Shown here: positions 16,237 through 24,616 of the stretch, in pieces
Numbering within the stretch: the stretch's first letter is position 1
How the letters are laid out: each line of letters starts with the position of its first letter
From: JBCDCE01 sp039182515
Lineage (GTDB): Bacteria; Pseudomonadota; Alphaproteobacteria; Rhodobacterales; Rhodobacteraceae
Direction: 5' to 3'
Length of the DNA stretch: 33,819 nt
NCBI GenBank assembly: GCA_039182515.1
Contig: JBCDCE010000044.1
Coordinates: 1 to 33,819 of the forward strand
Position numbers and translations under genes: made by a program
Notes under the pieces: generated by a model
Databases searched by the model: none
Seen by the model: the letters and a program-made list of their open reading frames with translations, nothing else
What the model was told of the DNA's origin: nothing

Positions 16237-16899
16237 ATGAACGCCCGCCTCACGCCCACGCTCATTTTCCGATGGATCGTCTTTCTGTTGGCGGGATTTT
16301 ACTGCGTCATCATGGTCACAACCAGCGAGTACGACGGCTTTGGTGGGCCGTTCCGCTTTTTGACCATCTGGGCGCTTTTCTTGTCGTTCTTTGTGGCCTC
16401 CCGCCATATCGCGCGCATGGAAGCGCGCAGCACCCGCCGCTGGGAAGGCCTGGTTGCAGCAACGGCCGTAGTGAATTTCATGGTCGTGTTTCTTTACTGG
16501 AAGCTCTTCTTAGAAGACCCTGCCTCCGTGACCCGCAATGGTGAGCTCGGCGCGCTTTGGAAAGAGCTGTACCTGCACGGCCTTGGCCCCGTTCTGATGT
16601 GGATCGATGCGCTCTTTCTGCACCGTGGCTGGCGCAAAGTGCTCCCAAGCGTTGCTTGGCTCACGGGCATTGTTGCAACCTATTTGGCTTGGGGCGAATT
16701 GGTTCTATCGCCCCTAAACGACACGCCAATAGGCTCTGTCACATCCGGCTTACCCTATCCATTCCTTAACAGCCTCGAATTCCCAGAGCGTTTGGTATTT
16801 TATGCTTCAAACATCGCGTTGGCACTTGCAGTGCTTGCGGTCTTTACTCTTCTGGGCCGTCTTCTGGCCCGCGTTCTTCCTGGGCCAGGAGCGCCTTAA
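16237..16899 (+). CDS. Pr6Pr / FAR-17a-like six-helix membrane protein (220 aa)
   Basis: Six hydrophobic segments are spread over residues about 11-30, 40-58, 70-92, 112-130, 137-153 and 185-212. The motifs HGLGPVLMWIDALFL and GLPYPFLN are those I associate with the Pr6Pr family, distant relatives of eukaryotic AIG1/ADTRP-type proteins that hydrolyse fatty-acid esters of hydroxy fatty acids. Whether the bacterial protein hydrolyses anything is unknown. It is divergent from the sodium channel, and its 3' end overlaps the convergent SDR gene by 56 bases. Function is uncertain, family assignment moderately sure. Confidence 0.75.
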   Translation: MNARLTPTLIFRWIVFLLAGFYCVIMVTTSEYDGFGGPFRFLTIWALFLSFFVASRHIARMEARSTRRWEGLVAATAVVNFMVVFLYWKLFLEDPASVTRNGELGALWKELYLHGLGPVLMWIDALFLHRGWRKVLPSVAWLTGIVATYLAWGELVLSPLNDTPIGSVTSGLPYPFLNSLEFPERLVFYASNIALALAVLAVFTLLGRLLARVLPGPGAP

Positions 16900-17713
16900 G
16901 ACCTAAGCGGTAATCGGGGTATTTCAGCACGACGCCAAGCTCGTCTTTTATGCGGTCATTCTGCACTTTCTTGCTTTCGGCATAAAAACTGCGCGCCATT
17001 GGCGTCATCTCGGCAGTTTCAAAGTCAACAGCCGGAGGTAGAGGCAGGCCCAAAAGCTCAGCCGCATAGCCGATCACATCCTCAGGCGGCGCTGGATCAT
17101 CGTCGCACAGATTATAAATCGCACCAGGATTTGGCCGCTGAATGGAGGCCGCTAAAACCTGCGCGATGTCTTCCACATGGATCCTGGAAAACACCTGCCC
17201 AGGCTTGATGATCCGGCGTGCAGTACCAGCGCGAACTTTTGCAAAAGGGCCGCGCCCTGGTCCGTAGATCCCAGCGAGCCGAAAGATGTGCAGAGGTAGA
17301 TCCATGTCTCGCCAAGCGGCTTCTGCCTCGACGCGCAATTTCCCGCGCTTGGTTGCAGGGGTCAAAGCGGTTTGCTCATCCACCCAATTTCCTTGGTGAT
17401 CGCCGTAAACGCCCGTCGTCGAGAGATAGCCGACCCATTCAAAAGATCGCTCCGCAATTTCGACCTGCAACGCATTGAGAACAGGATCTCCAGCCTCTGA
17501 CGGCCCAGCCGAAATCAAGAGATGTGTCGCGCGGTCTAGCGCATCGCCCAGGTCTTCACCGGGGAACAACCATGCTTCGACACCTGTGGCCTCCAACCCC
17601 GCACGCTTTTCATCAGAGCGGGTTGTGCCAATCACGCGCCACCCCTGTTCCAGCAAAAGGGGGGTTAAAGCACGCGCTGAAAAGCCGTGCCCGAAAGACA
17701 AAAGAGTGGTCAT
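16844..17713 (-). CDS. NAD(P)-dependent SDR / nucleoside-sugar-epimerase-like protein (289 aa)
   Basis: The N-terminus MTTLLSFGHGFSARALTPLLLEQGW forms an atypical dinucleotide-binding loop (FGHGFSA in place of GxxGxxG), as in the YeeZ-like group. STTGVYGDHQG followed by RLAGIYGPGRGP are SDR-e landmarks. The usual YxxxK is not obvious: Tyr in GVYGDHQG lacks a lysine four residues on, so catalytic chemistry is unclear. The start at 17713 is chosen because the 25 extra residues of the longer frame are purely basic and overlap the upstream gene. The ATG lies one base after the stop of the sterol-desaturase-like gene, so the two are translationally coupled. The last 56 bases overlap the convergent gene at 16237-16899. 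Confidence 0.82.
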   Translation of the reverse strand: MTTLLSFGHGFSARALTPLLLEQGWRVIGTTRSDEKRAGLEATGVEAWLFPGEDLGDALDRATHLLISAGPSEAGDPVLNALQVEIAERSFEWVGYLSTTGVYGDHQGNWVDEQTALTPATKRGKLRVEAEAAWRDMDLPLHIFRLAGIYGPGRGPFAKVRAGTARRIIKPGQVFSRIHVEDIAQVLAASIQRPNPGAIYNLCDDDPAPPEDVIGYAAELLGLPLPPAVDFETAEMTPMARSFYAESKKVQNDRIKDELGVVLKYPDYRLGLKALLAQEERGPEDGPEE

Positions 17714-17714
17714 T

Positions 17715-18698
17715 TCAAGTATACATCTGCGTCTTTCGCGCGCGCGTTTCCTTTGTCGCCGCCTCTGATCCATCATGGAACGAGCCAAACCACCGATCCC
17801 AAGGCATCTCTACCGTGCCGTAGTTACATTCGAAATAGCGGTGGTGCAGCTGGTGAAAGAAATCGCCAGCCTTTGCGCGCTTTTTGTCCCCCATCGCGAC
17901 AAACTCAAAGCCTGAATGGCTAAACACCGGATGCACGCTTTGCATATAGCCATGAAACAGAACATGGATTGGATGGCTCGGCACAATGAAATGGATCAAA
18001 AAGTTCGTGTAGAACAGCAGATGCTCAATGGGATGCATCGAGATGCCCGACCAAGGGCCCACGTTCACGTTCCGGTGGTGCAGGGCATGCGCCAGCTTGT
18101 AGAAAAATGGCACATGCAAAAGCCGGTGAACCCAGTAGAAATGAAAGCTCGACCAGACCACAAGGAAAGGAAACATGAGCACAAACCAAACTGGGTTTTC
18201 CGGAAAGAGGATCGCGGGCGCATAGCCGTTGGCCATCGCCCAATAGACAGGTGCTTGAAACGCCGTCCAAAGCGTAATGCCGCTGGCAATTGTCCAGAAC
18301 ATGTTGTCATGCACTTGGTTGCGAAAGGTGAAGGTGCCATTGCTCGACACTTGATCTCGCGGGTCAAACTTGAAGTCTTTGCCCTGTTTTTTCCAGCGAT
18401 AGAGCCATACATGCAAAGCCCCAGCACAAATGCAATGCGGGATCAAATTCGCCAAATAGACCCGTAAGACCCAACTCCAGTGCCATGTCTGCATGGCTTC
18501 CAACGGCGGTAGGGCAATGTAGAACACGGCAATCGCAACAAGGATCGTGACGGTGCTGGTGGTGATCGCAAGCCAATAACGCGCATACCACCGCAACACT
18601 TCTACGGGCTTGGGCGGCCAAGAGAAGAGCGGGTTTAAAGTGACGCGCCCAGGGTAATGGTTCCAACGCGCTGCTTCTGCATCCATTTGATCCGACAT
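17715..18698 (-). CDS. Sterol desaturase / fatty-acid hydroxylase family protein (327 aa)
   Basis: This is a membrane di-iron oxygenase. The histidine clusters are intact: HRLLH (191-195), HALHH (204-208), HPIEH (222-226) and HQLHH (282-286). Hydrophobic segments lie at about 42-63, 77-100, 131-155 and 163-188. Family members hydroxylate or desaturate lipids such as sterols, carotenoids, ornithine lipids or alkyl glycerol. The substrate cannot be told here. It starts at 18698 and is followed with a one-base gap by an SDR gene, which could reduce or oxidise the hydroxylated product, although that is inference. It is preceded by the class II aldolase gene after 91 bases, probably a separate or leaky unit. 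Confidence 0.88.
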   Translation of the reverse strand: MSDQMDAEAARWNHYPGRVTLNPLFSWPPKPVEVLRWYARYWLAITTSTVTILVAIAVFYIALPPLEAMQTWHWSWVLRVYLANLIPHCICAGALHVWLYRWKKQGKDFKFDPRDQVSSNGTFTFRNQVHDNMFWTIASGITLWTAFQAPVYWAMANGYAPAILFPENPVWFVLMFPFLVVWSSFHFYWVHRLLHVPFFYKLAHALHHRNVNVGPWSGISMHPIEHLLFYTNFLIHFIVPSHPIHVLFHGYMQSVHPVFSHSGFEFVAMGDKKRAKAGDFFHQLHHRYFECNYGTVEMPWDRWFGSFHDGSEAATKETRARKTQMYT

Positions 18699-18789
18699 TT
18701 TGCCCTCACTCAGTGACGACAGAAGTTTGGAGGCGTCAACGCGTTAGGCTTTGCCAGAAACGACGAGCCTGTCGGTTTTCGCCAAGCGC

Positions 18790-19539
18790 TTAACTGGCGT
18801 AGTTTGACCCCTCTTCATCCAAGATCGCCTTCATCTCTTTCATGAAGCCATCACCTTGCTCAGGGTAAGCTTCAAGCTCTTGGGCTGTTTTTTCGGCAAC
18901 ATCGTCTGATAAGATCGCCAAAGGCTGACCTGTTTTTAACGCATTGATGTAAAGATTTGCTGCACGCTCGAAATAGTAAAGGCGGCTGAAGGTCTCGGCC
19001 ACAGTATCCCCGATCACCATGACCCCGTGATTGCCCATCACAAGAACCTTCTTTCTATGATCGTCGAAAAGTGCCGCACAGCGCGCCCCTTCGTCTTCAA
19101 AAGCAAGGCCGCCATATCCCACGTCATAGGCAATTCGATTGAAAAATGTGCACGCGTTTTGATCAATCGGTGGCAATGTTGGGTCCTTTAGACAAGCGAG
19201 CGTCGTGGCACCCAAAGAATGCACATGCATTGCTACCTTAGCATGCGCACAGTGCTTATGAAGCCCACCATGAAGGCCAAAGGCCGTGGGGTCAGGAGCA
19301 TCCGGGCGGCTGAGCGTGTTAGGGTCGTTAGCATCTACTTCGATGAGATCAGAAGCTTTCACGCGGCTGAAATGCATCTTGTTAGGGTTTACCAAAAAGC
19401 GGCCTGGTCCCAGATGCACCGAAAAATGGTTGGCCACACCTTCGTGCATGTCGAGGCGCGCAGTCCAACGCAGAGACGCTGCGAGATCTACGCGCTCTTG
19501 CCAGAAGGTTAGATTATGTAGGTGATGTCCGTCGTCCAT
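18790..19539 (-). CDS. Class II aldolase/adducin-family protein (249 aa)
   Basis: The fold matches zinc-dependent class II aldolases such as fuculose-phosphate aldolase and related decarboxylases. HEGVANHFSVH near residue 33 is the typical opening motif, AMHVHS carries two zinc histidines, and GNHGVMVIGDTVAETFSRLYYFERAA is the C-terminal signature with a third histidine. I prefer the ATG at 19539 because GGAGG lies eight bases upstream, inside the codons of the longer alternative at 19554. The substrate is unknown, and members with this ending are often adducin-like proteins of uncertain activity. It is a minus-strand gene between the hydroxylase and the BRCT gene. Confidence 0.87.
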   Translation of the reverse strand: MDDGHHLHNLTFWQERVDLAASLRWTARLDMHEGVANHFSVHLGPGRFLVNPNKMHFSRVKASDLIEVDANDPNTLSRPDAPDPTAFGLHGGLHKHCAHAKVAMHVHSLGATTLACLKDPTLPPIDQNACTFFNRIAYDVGYGGLAFEDEGARCAALFDDHRKKVLVMGNHGVMVIGDTVAETFSRLYYFERAANLYINALKTGQPLAILSDDVAEKTAQELEAYPEQGDGFMKEMKAILDEEGSNYAS

Positions 19540-19631
19540 GGGCCAAGCCTCCATCGCAATGCTGGAGCGAAGCTACCTCATGTTCGCACTGGGCGCACGC
19601 CAATCCCCGACATGCAAAGGCCGCAACTGCA

Positions 19632-20522
19632 CTACGAGAACCTGTAGCGCGAACCTTTCAGAATTTCAGGGGCAGTCAAAGAATCTGTTTGATAGCCCAA
19701 TCGCGCAAAAAACGCCTCTTCGCTCAGAACTTCCACAGGATAGCCTGCTTCCATAAGCGCCTGTGCTTTGGCCACTTTCGCATTTGTACCTCGCGGCAAC
19801 TTGCCAAAAACGAGAATGTCAGTGTCCGGCGTGACCTGGTTTTGGCACAGATATCCTTCAGCTGTGGCACGCTTAGCAGCAATTTCGCGCGGCATGGTGA
19901 ATGCACCAGTAAAGACAAGTCGTTTGCCAAAATACGCGCCATAGGGGTTGGGCTTTTCTGGATCAAACACGCTTTTGCGCTTCGGCTTGGCAAGCACCCT
20001 CACCCATTGCGCAGGCGGGATTCCTGTTTTCTCCAAGGCCTGCGCCATAATTCGGACCAAGGTTTCCGCCCGTCCAGGCGCATCATTGGCGACAATCTCG
20101 ACCTCAACGCCGCGCGCGATCGCATCGATGCCATAAGGCGTACGACCAAAGCGATCAGGCCATGCATTGCGCGCCACCTTTGTAAGATTGAGCCAAGTGG
20201 CATTCAGCGATCCACACTTTACTTCGCGGGCCGCGTCTTCAAACGCGATGCGTCCAAGCTTGGTATGGGTCACGATAACAGCCCCATTGGTGCGTTTTTT
20301 GATCTTACGGAACACACCAGCAAAACCAGGAGCGGTCAGAACATCGTCTGGCCGGATATTATGCGCGGCCATATGAACCTCATCAAAGGCACAGTCAGGA
20401 TTGACGAGCCACGACTCGGTTTTGATCGATCCATCTTTGTATTCAGACAGCCCCACGTGACAAGCACTGCCCGAAAGTTGGGGGTTTGCAATTTCCAAAT
20501 AGAGCGCAAAGACATGCATCAT
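19632..20522 (-). CDS. BRCT-domain protein with degenerate DEDD exonuclease domain (296 aa)
   Basis: Residues about 3-165 follow the layout of DnaQ-like 3'-5' exonucleases (ACxVGL, DGxI, NPDCAF, then the IxPDDVxxAPGF stretch and a VxH motif), but the catalytic acids are missing. The first motif reads ALYLEIAN, with Tyr8 where Asp is expected and only Glu10 kept. THTKLGR has Arg91 in place of Asp. The last motif reads NDAPGR where HxAxxD is expected. Residues about 197-265 form a BRCT domain (GKRLVFTGAF, GYLCQNQVTPDTDILVFG, AKAQALMEAG). BRCT domains bind phosphoproteins or DNA ends, so a binding rather than cutting role is inferred. The start is ambiguous: ATG at 20522 or 20519, or GTG at 20528. 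It is divergent from ade across a 187-base AT-rich gap. Confidence 0.82.
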   Translation of the reverse strand: MMHVFALYLEIANPQLSGSACHVGLSEYKDGSIKTESWLVNPDCAFDEVHMAAHNIRPDDVLTAPGFAGVFRKIKKRTNGAVIVTHTKLGRIAFEDAAREVKCGSLNATWLNLTKVARNAWPDRFGRTPYGIDAIARGVEVEIVANDAPGRAETLVRIMAQALEKTGIPPAQWVRVLAKPKRKSVFDPEKPNPYGAYFGKRLVFTGAFTMPREIAAKRATAEGYLCQNQVTPDTDILVFGKLPRGTNAKVAKAQALMEAGYPVEVLSEEAFFARLGYQTDSLTAPEILKGSRYRFS

Positions 20523-20709
20523 GAGCACCGTTTTTTACTTGAGTGATGTACAGCGAAACTTACAATTGCGGTGCATCGTCTAAAATTTAGGCAAAAGTAT
20601 AACGGGAAAAAAGCAATTTCGTTCCCCCTATAGTAGAGTTGCCTCAATTCCTCGGATCCAAAACTCGCCCAAGCATTGCGAGCACTAGAAAGGCGTGCCA
20701 CCCTAGATC

Positions 20710-22515
20710 ATGCCTACTATTCCCCAAATTCCGACCTGGGCCGAAAGCGCGCCCCATCTTGTAGAAATTGCTTCTGGACGTTCGCCCGCCGACACGGTGA
20801 TCCGTGGCGGCCAGATCGTAAACGTCCATTCCAAAGAGATCCTGCGTTGGGATCTTGCCATTGGCTCAGACCGCGTCGCTTATCTCGGACCTGATGCAAG
20901 CGCCATGATCGGGCCAAGCACTGAGATTATCGAAACCACAGGCTACGTGATCCCCGGGTTTCTCGACGGCCATATGCACATTGAATCCGGTATGCTCACG
21001 CCAGCTGAATTTGCGCGCGCTGTCACGCCTCACGGCACAACCACCATTTTCCATGATCCGCACGAGATCGCCAATGTGCTTGGGCTTGAAGGCGTGCGCT
21101 TGATGCACGACGAAGCGCTCCTCCAGCCCATCAACATATTTACGCAAATGCCCTCCTGTGCGCCCTCCGCCCCTGGCCTTGAAACCACCGGCTTTGAGAT
21201 CAGTGCGGAAGACGTCGCAGAAGCGATGGCCTGGCCCGGGATCATTGGCCTCGGTGAAATGATGAATTTTCCCGGTGTGTCTGCAGGCGATCCGCAAATG
21301 CTGGCAGAGATTGCCGCAACGCAAGCCGCGGGAAAAACCGTAGGGGGGCACTACGCTTCACCAGATCTCGGCTTGCCGTTCCATGCCTACGTCGCTGGTG
21401 GCCCGGCAGATGACCACGAAGGAACACAAGAGCACGATACAATCGCCCGCGTGCGCCAAGGCATGGCGGCAATGCTGCGCTTGGGCTCGGCCTGGTACGA
21501 TGTCGAGGCCCAAATCACCGCCTATACAAAAGCTTGGATCGACCCCCGCAAGATGATCCTGTGCACAGATGACTGCCACTCGGGCACCCTTGTGAACGAC
21601 GGCCATATGAATCGAGTTGTACGCCACGCAATCGCCTGCGGCTGTGATCCAATGACTGCAATCCAAATGGCCACGATCAACACCGCCACCCACTTTGGGC
21701 TTGAGCGCGAATTGGGAAGCCTGGCCCCTGGGCGGCGTGCGGACGTCATCCTCACCTCTGACCTTAAAACGCTGCCCATTGAAACCGTATTGGCCCGCGG
21801 TAAAATCGTGGCACAAAACGGCCAGACCAGCGCAGAGTTTCCGCACCTGGATTGGCCCGCGCATACGCGCCAAACCGTCAACATGGCAAAGGCCATCACC
21901 CCCGAAGACTTCACGGTAGAGGCCCCTAAGGGCGCAAACCAAGTCACGGCGAAAGTGATTGGCGTGGTTGAAAACCAAGCGCCCACCCAAGCGCTGAGCC
22001 GTGACCTGCCCGTTGAAAACGGTGAGGTTCCCGCAGATCCCGCGCAGGATGTTTGCCATATCGCGCTTGTCGAGCGCCACAAGGCCACGGGCGGCGTGAC
22101 CAATGCGTTCGTGTCGGGCTTTGGCTATAAAGGCCAGATGGCAATGGCCTCCACAGTGGCGCATGACAGCCACCATATGATTGTGGTCGGCACCAACAAA
22201 GAGGCCATGGCCCAAGCCGCAAATCGACTACGCGACGTTGGGGGCGGCATTGTTCTCATCCAAGATGGTGAAGAAACCGCTCTGGTCCCTCTACCCATTG
22301 CTGGGTTGATGTCGGACCGCCCTGCCAAGGAGGTCGCAGCCCAGGCCGATCAAATGGTGAAAGCCATGCAAGCCTGTGGATGCACGCTCAACAATGCCTA
22401 TATGCAGCATTCCCTTCTGGCGCTGGTTGTCATACCAGAACTCCGCATCTCCGATCTTGGACTGATCGATGTGCGCACCTTTGAAAAAACCGATTTGATT
22501 GAGGCCTGGACGTGA
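20710..22515 (+). CDS. ade: Adenine deaminase (601 aa)
   Basis: This is a metal-dependent amidohydrolase that converts adenine to hypoxanthine and ammonia in purine salvage. Metal and active-site motifs are GHMHIESG, the PHGTTTIFHDPHEIANV block, GLGEMMN, GGHYAS and CTDDCHSGTL. The second domain (from about residue 400) ends with the family-specific SCAPS-type and C-terminal regions expected for Ade, and the length of about 600 matches. The start at 20710 has only a weak ribosome site. The stop overlaps the GTG start of amn by four bases. AMP nucleosidase makes adenine, the substrate of this enzyme, so the pair forms a two-step route. Close relatives such as other amidohydrolases are excluded by the FHDPHEIANV block. 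Confidence 0.95.
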   Translation: MPTIPQIPTWAESAPHLVEIASGRSPADTVIRGGQIVNVHSKEILRWDLAIGSDRVAYLGPDASAMIGPSTEIIETTGYVIPGFLDGHMHIESGMLTPAEFARAVTPHGTTTIFHDPHEIANVLGLEGVRLMHDEALLQPINIFTQMPSCAPSAPGLETTGFEISAEDVAEAMAWPGIIGLGEMMNFPGVSAGDPQMLAEIAATQAAGKTVGGHYASPDLGLPFHAYVAGGPADDHEGTQEHDTIARVRQGMAAMLRLGSAWYDVEAQITAYTKAWIDPRKMILCTDDCHSGTLVNDGHMNRVVRHAIACGCDPMTAIQMATINTATHFGLERELGSLAPGRRADVILTSDLKTLPIETVLARGKIVAQNGQTSAEFPHLDWPAHTRQTVNMAKAITPEDFTVEAPKGANQVTAKVIGVVENQAPTQALSRDLPVENGEVPADPAQDVCHIALVERHKATGGVTNAFVSGFGYKGQMAMASTVAHDSHHMIVVGTNKEAMAQAANRLRDVGGGIVLIQDGEETALVPLPIAGLMSDRPAKEVAAQADQMVKAMQACGCTLNNAYMQHSLLALVVIPELRISDLGLIDVRTFEKTDLIEAWT

Positions 22516-23996
22516 CAGTTTCCGAACCGATCCCGCACATCACCTTCCCCAAAATACCCGCGCTAGAAGCCTTTAGCGATGCAAAGGCCGCCGTTGCGCG
22601 CCTGCAAGAGCACTACGAGATCGCAACGCAGTTTCTAAAAACGCACTTCAACGCCTCGATCACGGGCCCCAGACCTGCCACGCGCTACAGAGCTTTTTAC
22701 CCTGAGATCCGGCTGCATACGACGAGCTTTGCTTCTGTCGATAGCCGCCTCAGCTTTGGCCATGTGGCCGGGCCTGGGACATATGCCATCACCGTCACGC
22801 GGCCAGATCTCTTTGAAAACTACCTCATTCAGCAGATAGAGCTCTTGCTTGAAAACCATGGTGTGCCTGTTGAGATCGGAGCCTCGCAGACGCACATGCC
22901 TGTGCACTTCGCAGTCGCTGGCGATCCAAATCTCCAAGTCCCCCAGGACGGGGCAATGGAATACCCTCTGCGCGATATCTTCGATGTGCCAGACCTAGCC
23001 ACAACCAACGACGATATAGTGAATGCCTTTGGCTATAAAAACGGGGACGGATCGGAGCCCCTTGCGCCCTTCACGGCGCAACGCGTCGATTACTCGCTTG
23101 CCCGGCTGGCTCACTACACGGCCACCGATCCCGAGCATTTTCAGAACCATGTGCTCTTCACGAACTACCAGTTCTACGTCAGCGAATTTGAAGCCTATGC
23201 GCGGCAAATGCTGGCCGATCCCAAAAGCGGCTACACAGCCTTTGTTTCAACCGGCAACCAAATTCTAACGGATCCCGAAGGTAGCTTGGATGTGCCCGCC
23301 AAGATGCCGCAAATGCCGACCTATCATCTAAAGCGCGAAGGGGGCGGAGGTATAACACTGGTAAATATCGGCGTGGGTCCATCTAATGCCAAAACCGCCA
23401 CCGATCACATCGCGGTTCTGCGCCCCCATGCTTGGCTGATGGTCGGTCACTGCGCAGGCCTGCGGAATTCGCAAAGCCTTGGCGATTATGTCTTGGCTCA
23501 CGCTTATCTGCGTGAAGATCATGTCCTCGATGATGATTTGCCAGTCTGGGTGCCCATCCCAGCGCTTGCCGAGATCCAAACCTCTCTGGAAGAAGCCGTG
23601 GAAGAGGTGAGTGGGCTTAAAGGCTACGAACTCAAACGCCTCATGCGCACCGGCACAGTGGCCACCATCGACAACCGAAACTGGGAACTGCGCGATCAAT
23701 CGGGCCCTGTGCAGCGCCTCAGCCAATCGCGTGCCATTGCACTTGATATGGAAAGCGCCACGATTGCCGCCAATGGTTTCCGGTTTCGCGTGCCCTACGG
23801 CACCCTTTTATGCGTCTCGGATAAGCCTCTACACGGCGAATTAAAACTGCCTGGAATGGCCTCGGGCTTCTACACGACCCAGGTTGCACGCCATCTTATG
23901 ATCGGCATCCGCGCGATGGAGATCCTGCGCGAAATGCCGCTTGAGAGGTTGCATTCGCGCAAATTGCGCTCCTTTGACGAGACCGCCTTCCTCTAA
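22512..23996 (+). CDS. amn: AMP nucleosidase (494 aa)
   Basis: Amn cleaves AMP to adenine and ribose 5-phosphate in the cytoplasm. The N-terminal AMP-binding domain covers roughly residues 1-190 (FYPEIRLHTTS, SFGHVAGPGTYAITVTRP). The C-terminal part is a nucleoside-phosphorylase fold with NIGVGPSNAKTATDHIAVLRP, GHCAGLRNSQSLGDYVLA and the acidic DMESATIAANGF that contacts ribose. The length is normal for the enzyme. The GTG start overlaps the ade stop (GTGA), which points to coupled translation. In other bacteria Amn responds to ATP and phosphate, and nothing in the sequence shows its control here. Confidence 0.95.
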   Translation: MTVSEPIPHITFPKIPALEAFSDAKAAVARLQEHYEIATQFLKTHFNASITGPRPATRYRAFYPEIRLHTTSFASVDSRLSFGHVAGPGTYAITVTRPDLFENYLIQQIELLLENHGVPVEIGASQTHMPVHFAVAGDPNLQVPQDGAMEYPLRDIFDVPDLATTNDDIVNAFGYKNGDGSEPLAPFTAQRVDYSLARLAHYTATDPEHFQNHVLFTNYQFYVSEFEAYARQMLADPKSGYTAFVSTGNQILTDPEGSLDVPAKMPQMPTYHLKREGGGGITLVNIGVGPSNAKTATDHIAVLRPHAWLMVGHCAGLRNSQSLGDYVLAHAYLREDHVLDDDLPVWVPIPALAEIQTSLEEAVEEVSGLKGYELKRLMRTGTVATIDNRNWELRDQSGPVQRLSQSRAIALDMESATIAANGFRFRVPYGTLLCVSDKPLHGELKLPGMASGFYTTQVARHLMIGIRAMEILREMPLERLHSRKLRSFDETAFL

Positions 23997-24127
23997 ATGG
24001 CCCAAAAGTCATAAAAAGAAGGGATTTTCCGCTGGTTTTCGCAGCGTAGCCGTTGTGCCATACCACAAGATACCGCTAGAGTGCGCAAACACAGCCCCAA
24101 CATATCGGGCAATTGAGGAGATCAGAC

Positions 24128-24415
24128 ATGGCGAAACCCATGACAAAAACCCAGCTTGTAGCAGCACTTGCTGACGAAATGGGCGCAGATAAGAAGACAG
24201 CAGGGACCGCCCTCGACAGTATCATTAACCTGATTACCCGTGAAGTTTCCGGTGGCGGCGCCGTAACGCTCCCAGGCGTTGGTAAAATATACTGCCGCGA
24301 ACGCCCAGAGCGTACCGTGCGCAACCCAGCCACTGGCGAAATGTTGAAAAAAGACGCCGACAAGGTCGTCAAAATGACCATTGCCAAAGCGTTGAAAGAC
24401 AGCGTGAACGGCTAA
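24128..24415 (+). CDS. HU-family DNA-binding protein (95 aa)
   Basis: This is a small histone-like nucleoid protein that bends DNA as a dimer. The core reads KTQLVAALADEMGADKKTAG, followed by the beta-arm ERPERTVRNPATGE containing the conserved RNP motif and a final helix KVVKMTIAKALKDSV. The ATG at 24128 has GGAG about nine bases upstream, so it is chosen over the in-frame ATG at 24113. It stands alone, 131 bases after amn, and ends in a clear terminator, so it is a single-gene unit. It could be HU or an IHF-like paralogue, but the arm and length fit HU better. Confidence 0.93.
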   Translation: MAKPMTKTQLVAALADEMGADKKTAGTALDSIINLITREVSGGGAVTLPGVGKIYCRERPERTVRNPATGEMLKKDADKVVKMTIAKALKDSVNG

Positions 24416-24437
24416 GTTTCTCCCCAGAGAAACACGA

Positions 24438-24468
24438 AAGAGGGTCGCGCTCGCCGCGGCCCTTTTTT
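24438..24468 (+). terminator. Rho-independent terminator of the HU gene
   Basis: GGGTCGCG (24442-24449) pairs with CGCGGCCC (24455-24462), with one G-U pair, and continues into A-T pairs. A run of six T follows. It lies 26 bases after the HU stop. Confidence 0.88.
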
Positions 24469-24531
24469 GTTGCTGAAAGGACAATGCGAAGCTCTAAAAC
24501 GTCCTCCGTCAGTCCGTCCACTCCGCGTTTC

Positions 24532-24575
24532 TTTTTCTTGGCCAAAATACTCTGGGGTCCGGGGCAGAGCCCCGG
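24532..24575 (+). repeat. Intergenic repeat element, copy A
   Basis: Two ten-base blocks, TTTTTCTTGG and AAAATACTCT (24532-24553, two bases apart), are followed by a GC hairpin CCGGGGC-AGA-GCCCCGG (24559-24575). A second copy of the core occurs at 32797-32818 on the minus strand, also beside a GC hairpin. Both copies lie downstream of a gene in the direction of its transcription. I recall similar sequences between genes in other roseobacters, but cannot check this. Confidence 0.6.
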
Positions 24576-24616
24576 GTACAGACAAGTTGCGAAATGCTCT
24601 CCACCTTCTCCTAGAC

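Noticed and set aside
20523..20709. A promoter or small gene between the BRCT gene and ade
   Set aside because: The gap is AT-rich with isolated TATACT and TATAGT boxes but no matching -35 at the right distance, and no open frame of use was seen.
24467..24616. A 50-codon extension of the EamA transporter
   Set aside because: It would translate the HU terminator tail and the intergenic repeat element, and it lacks transporter resemblance.
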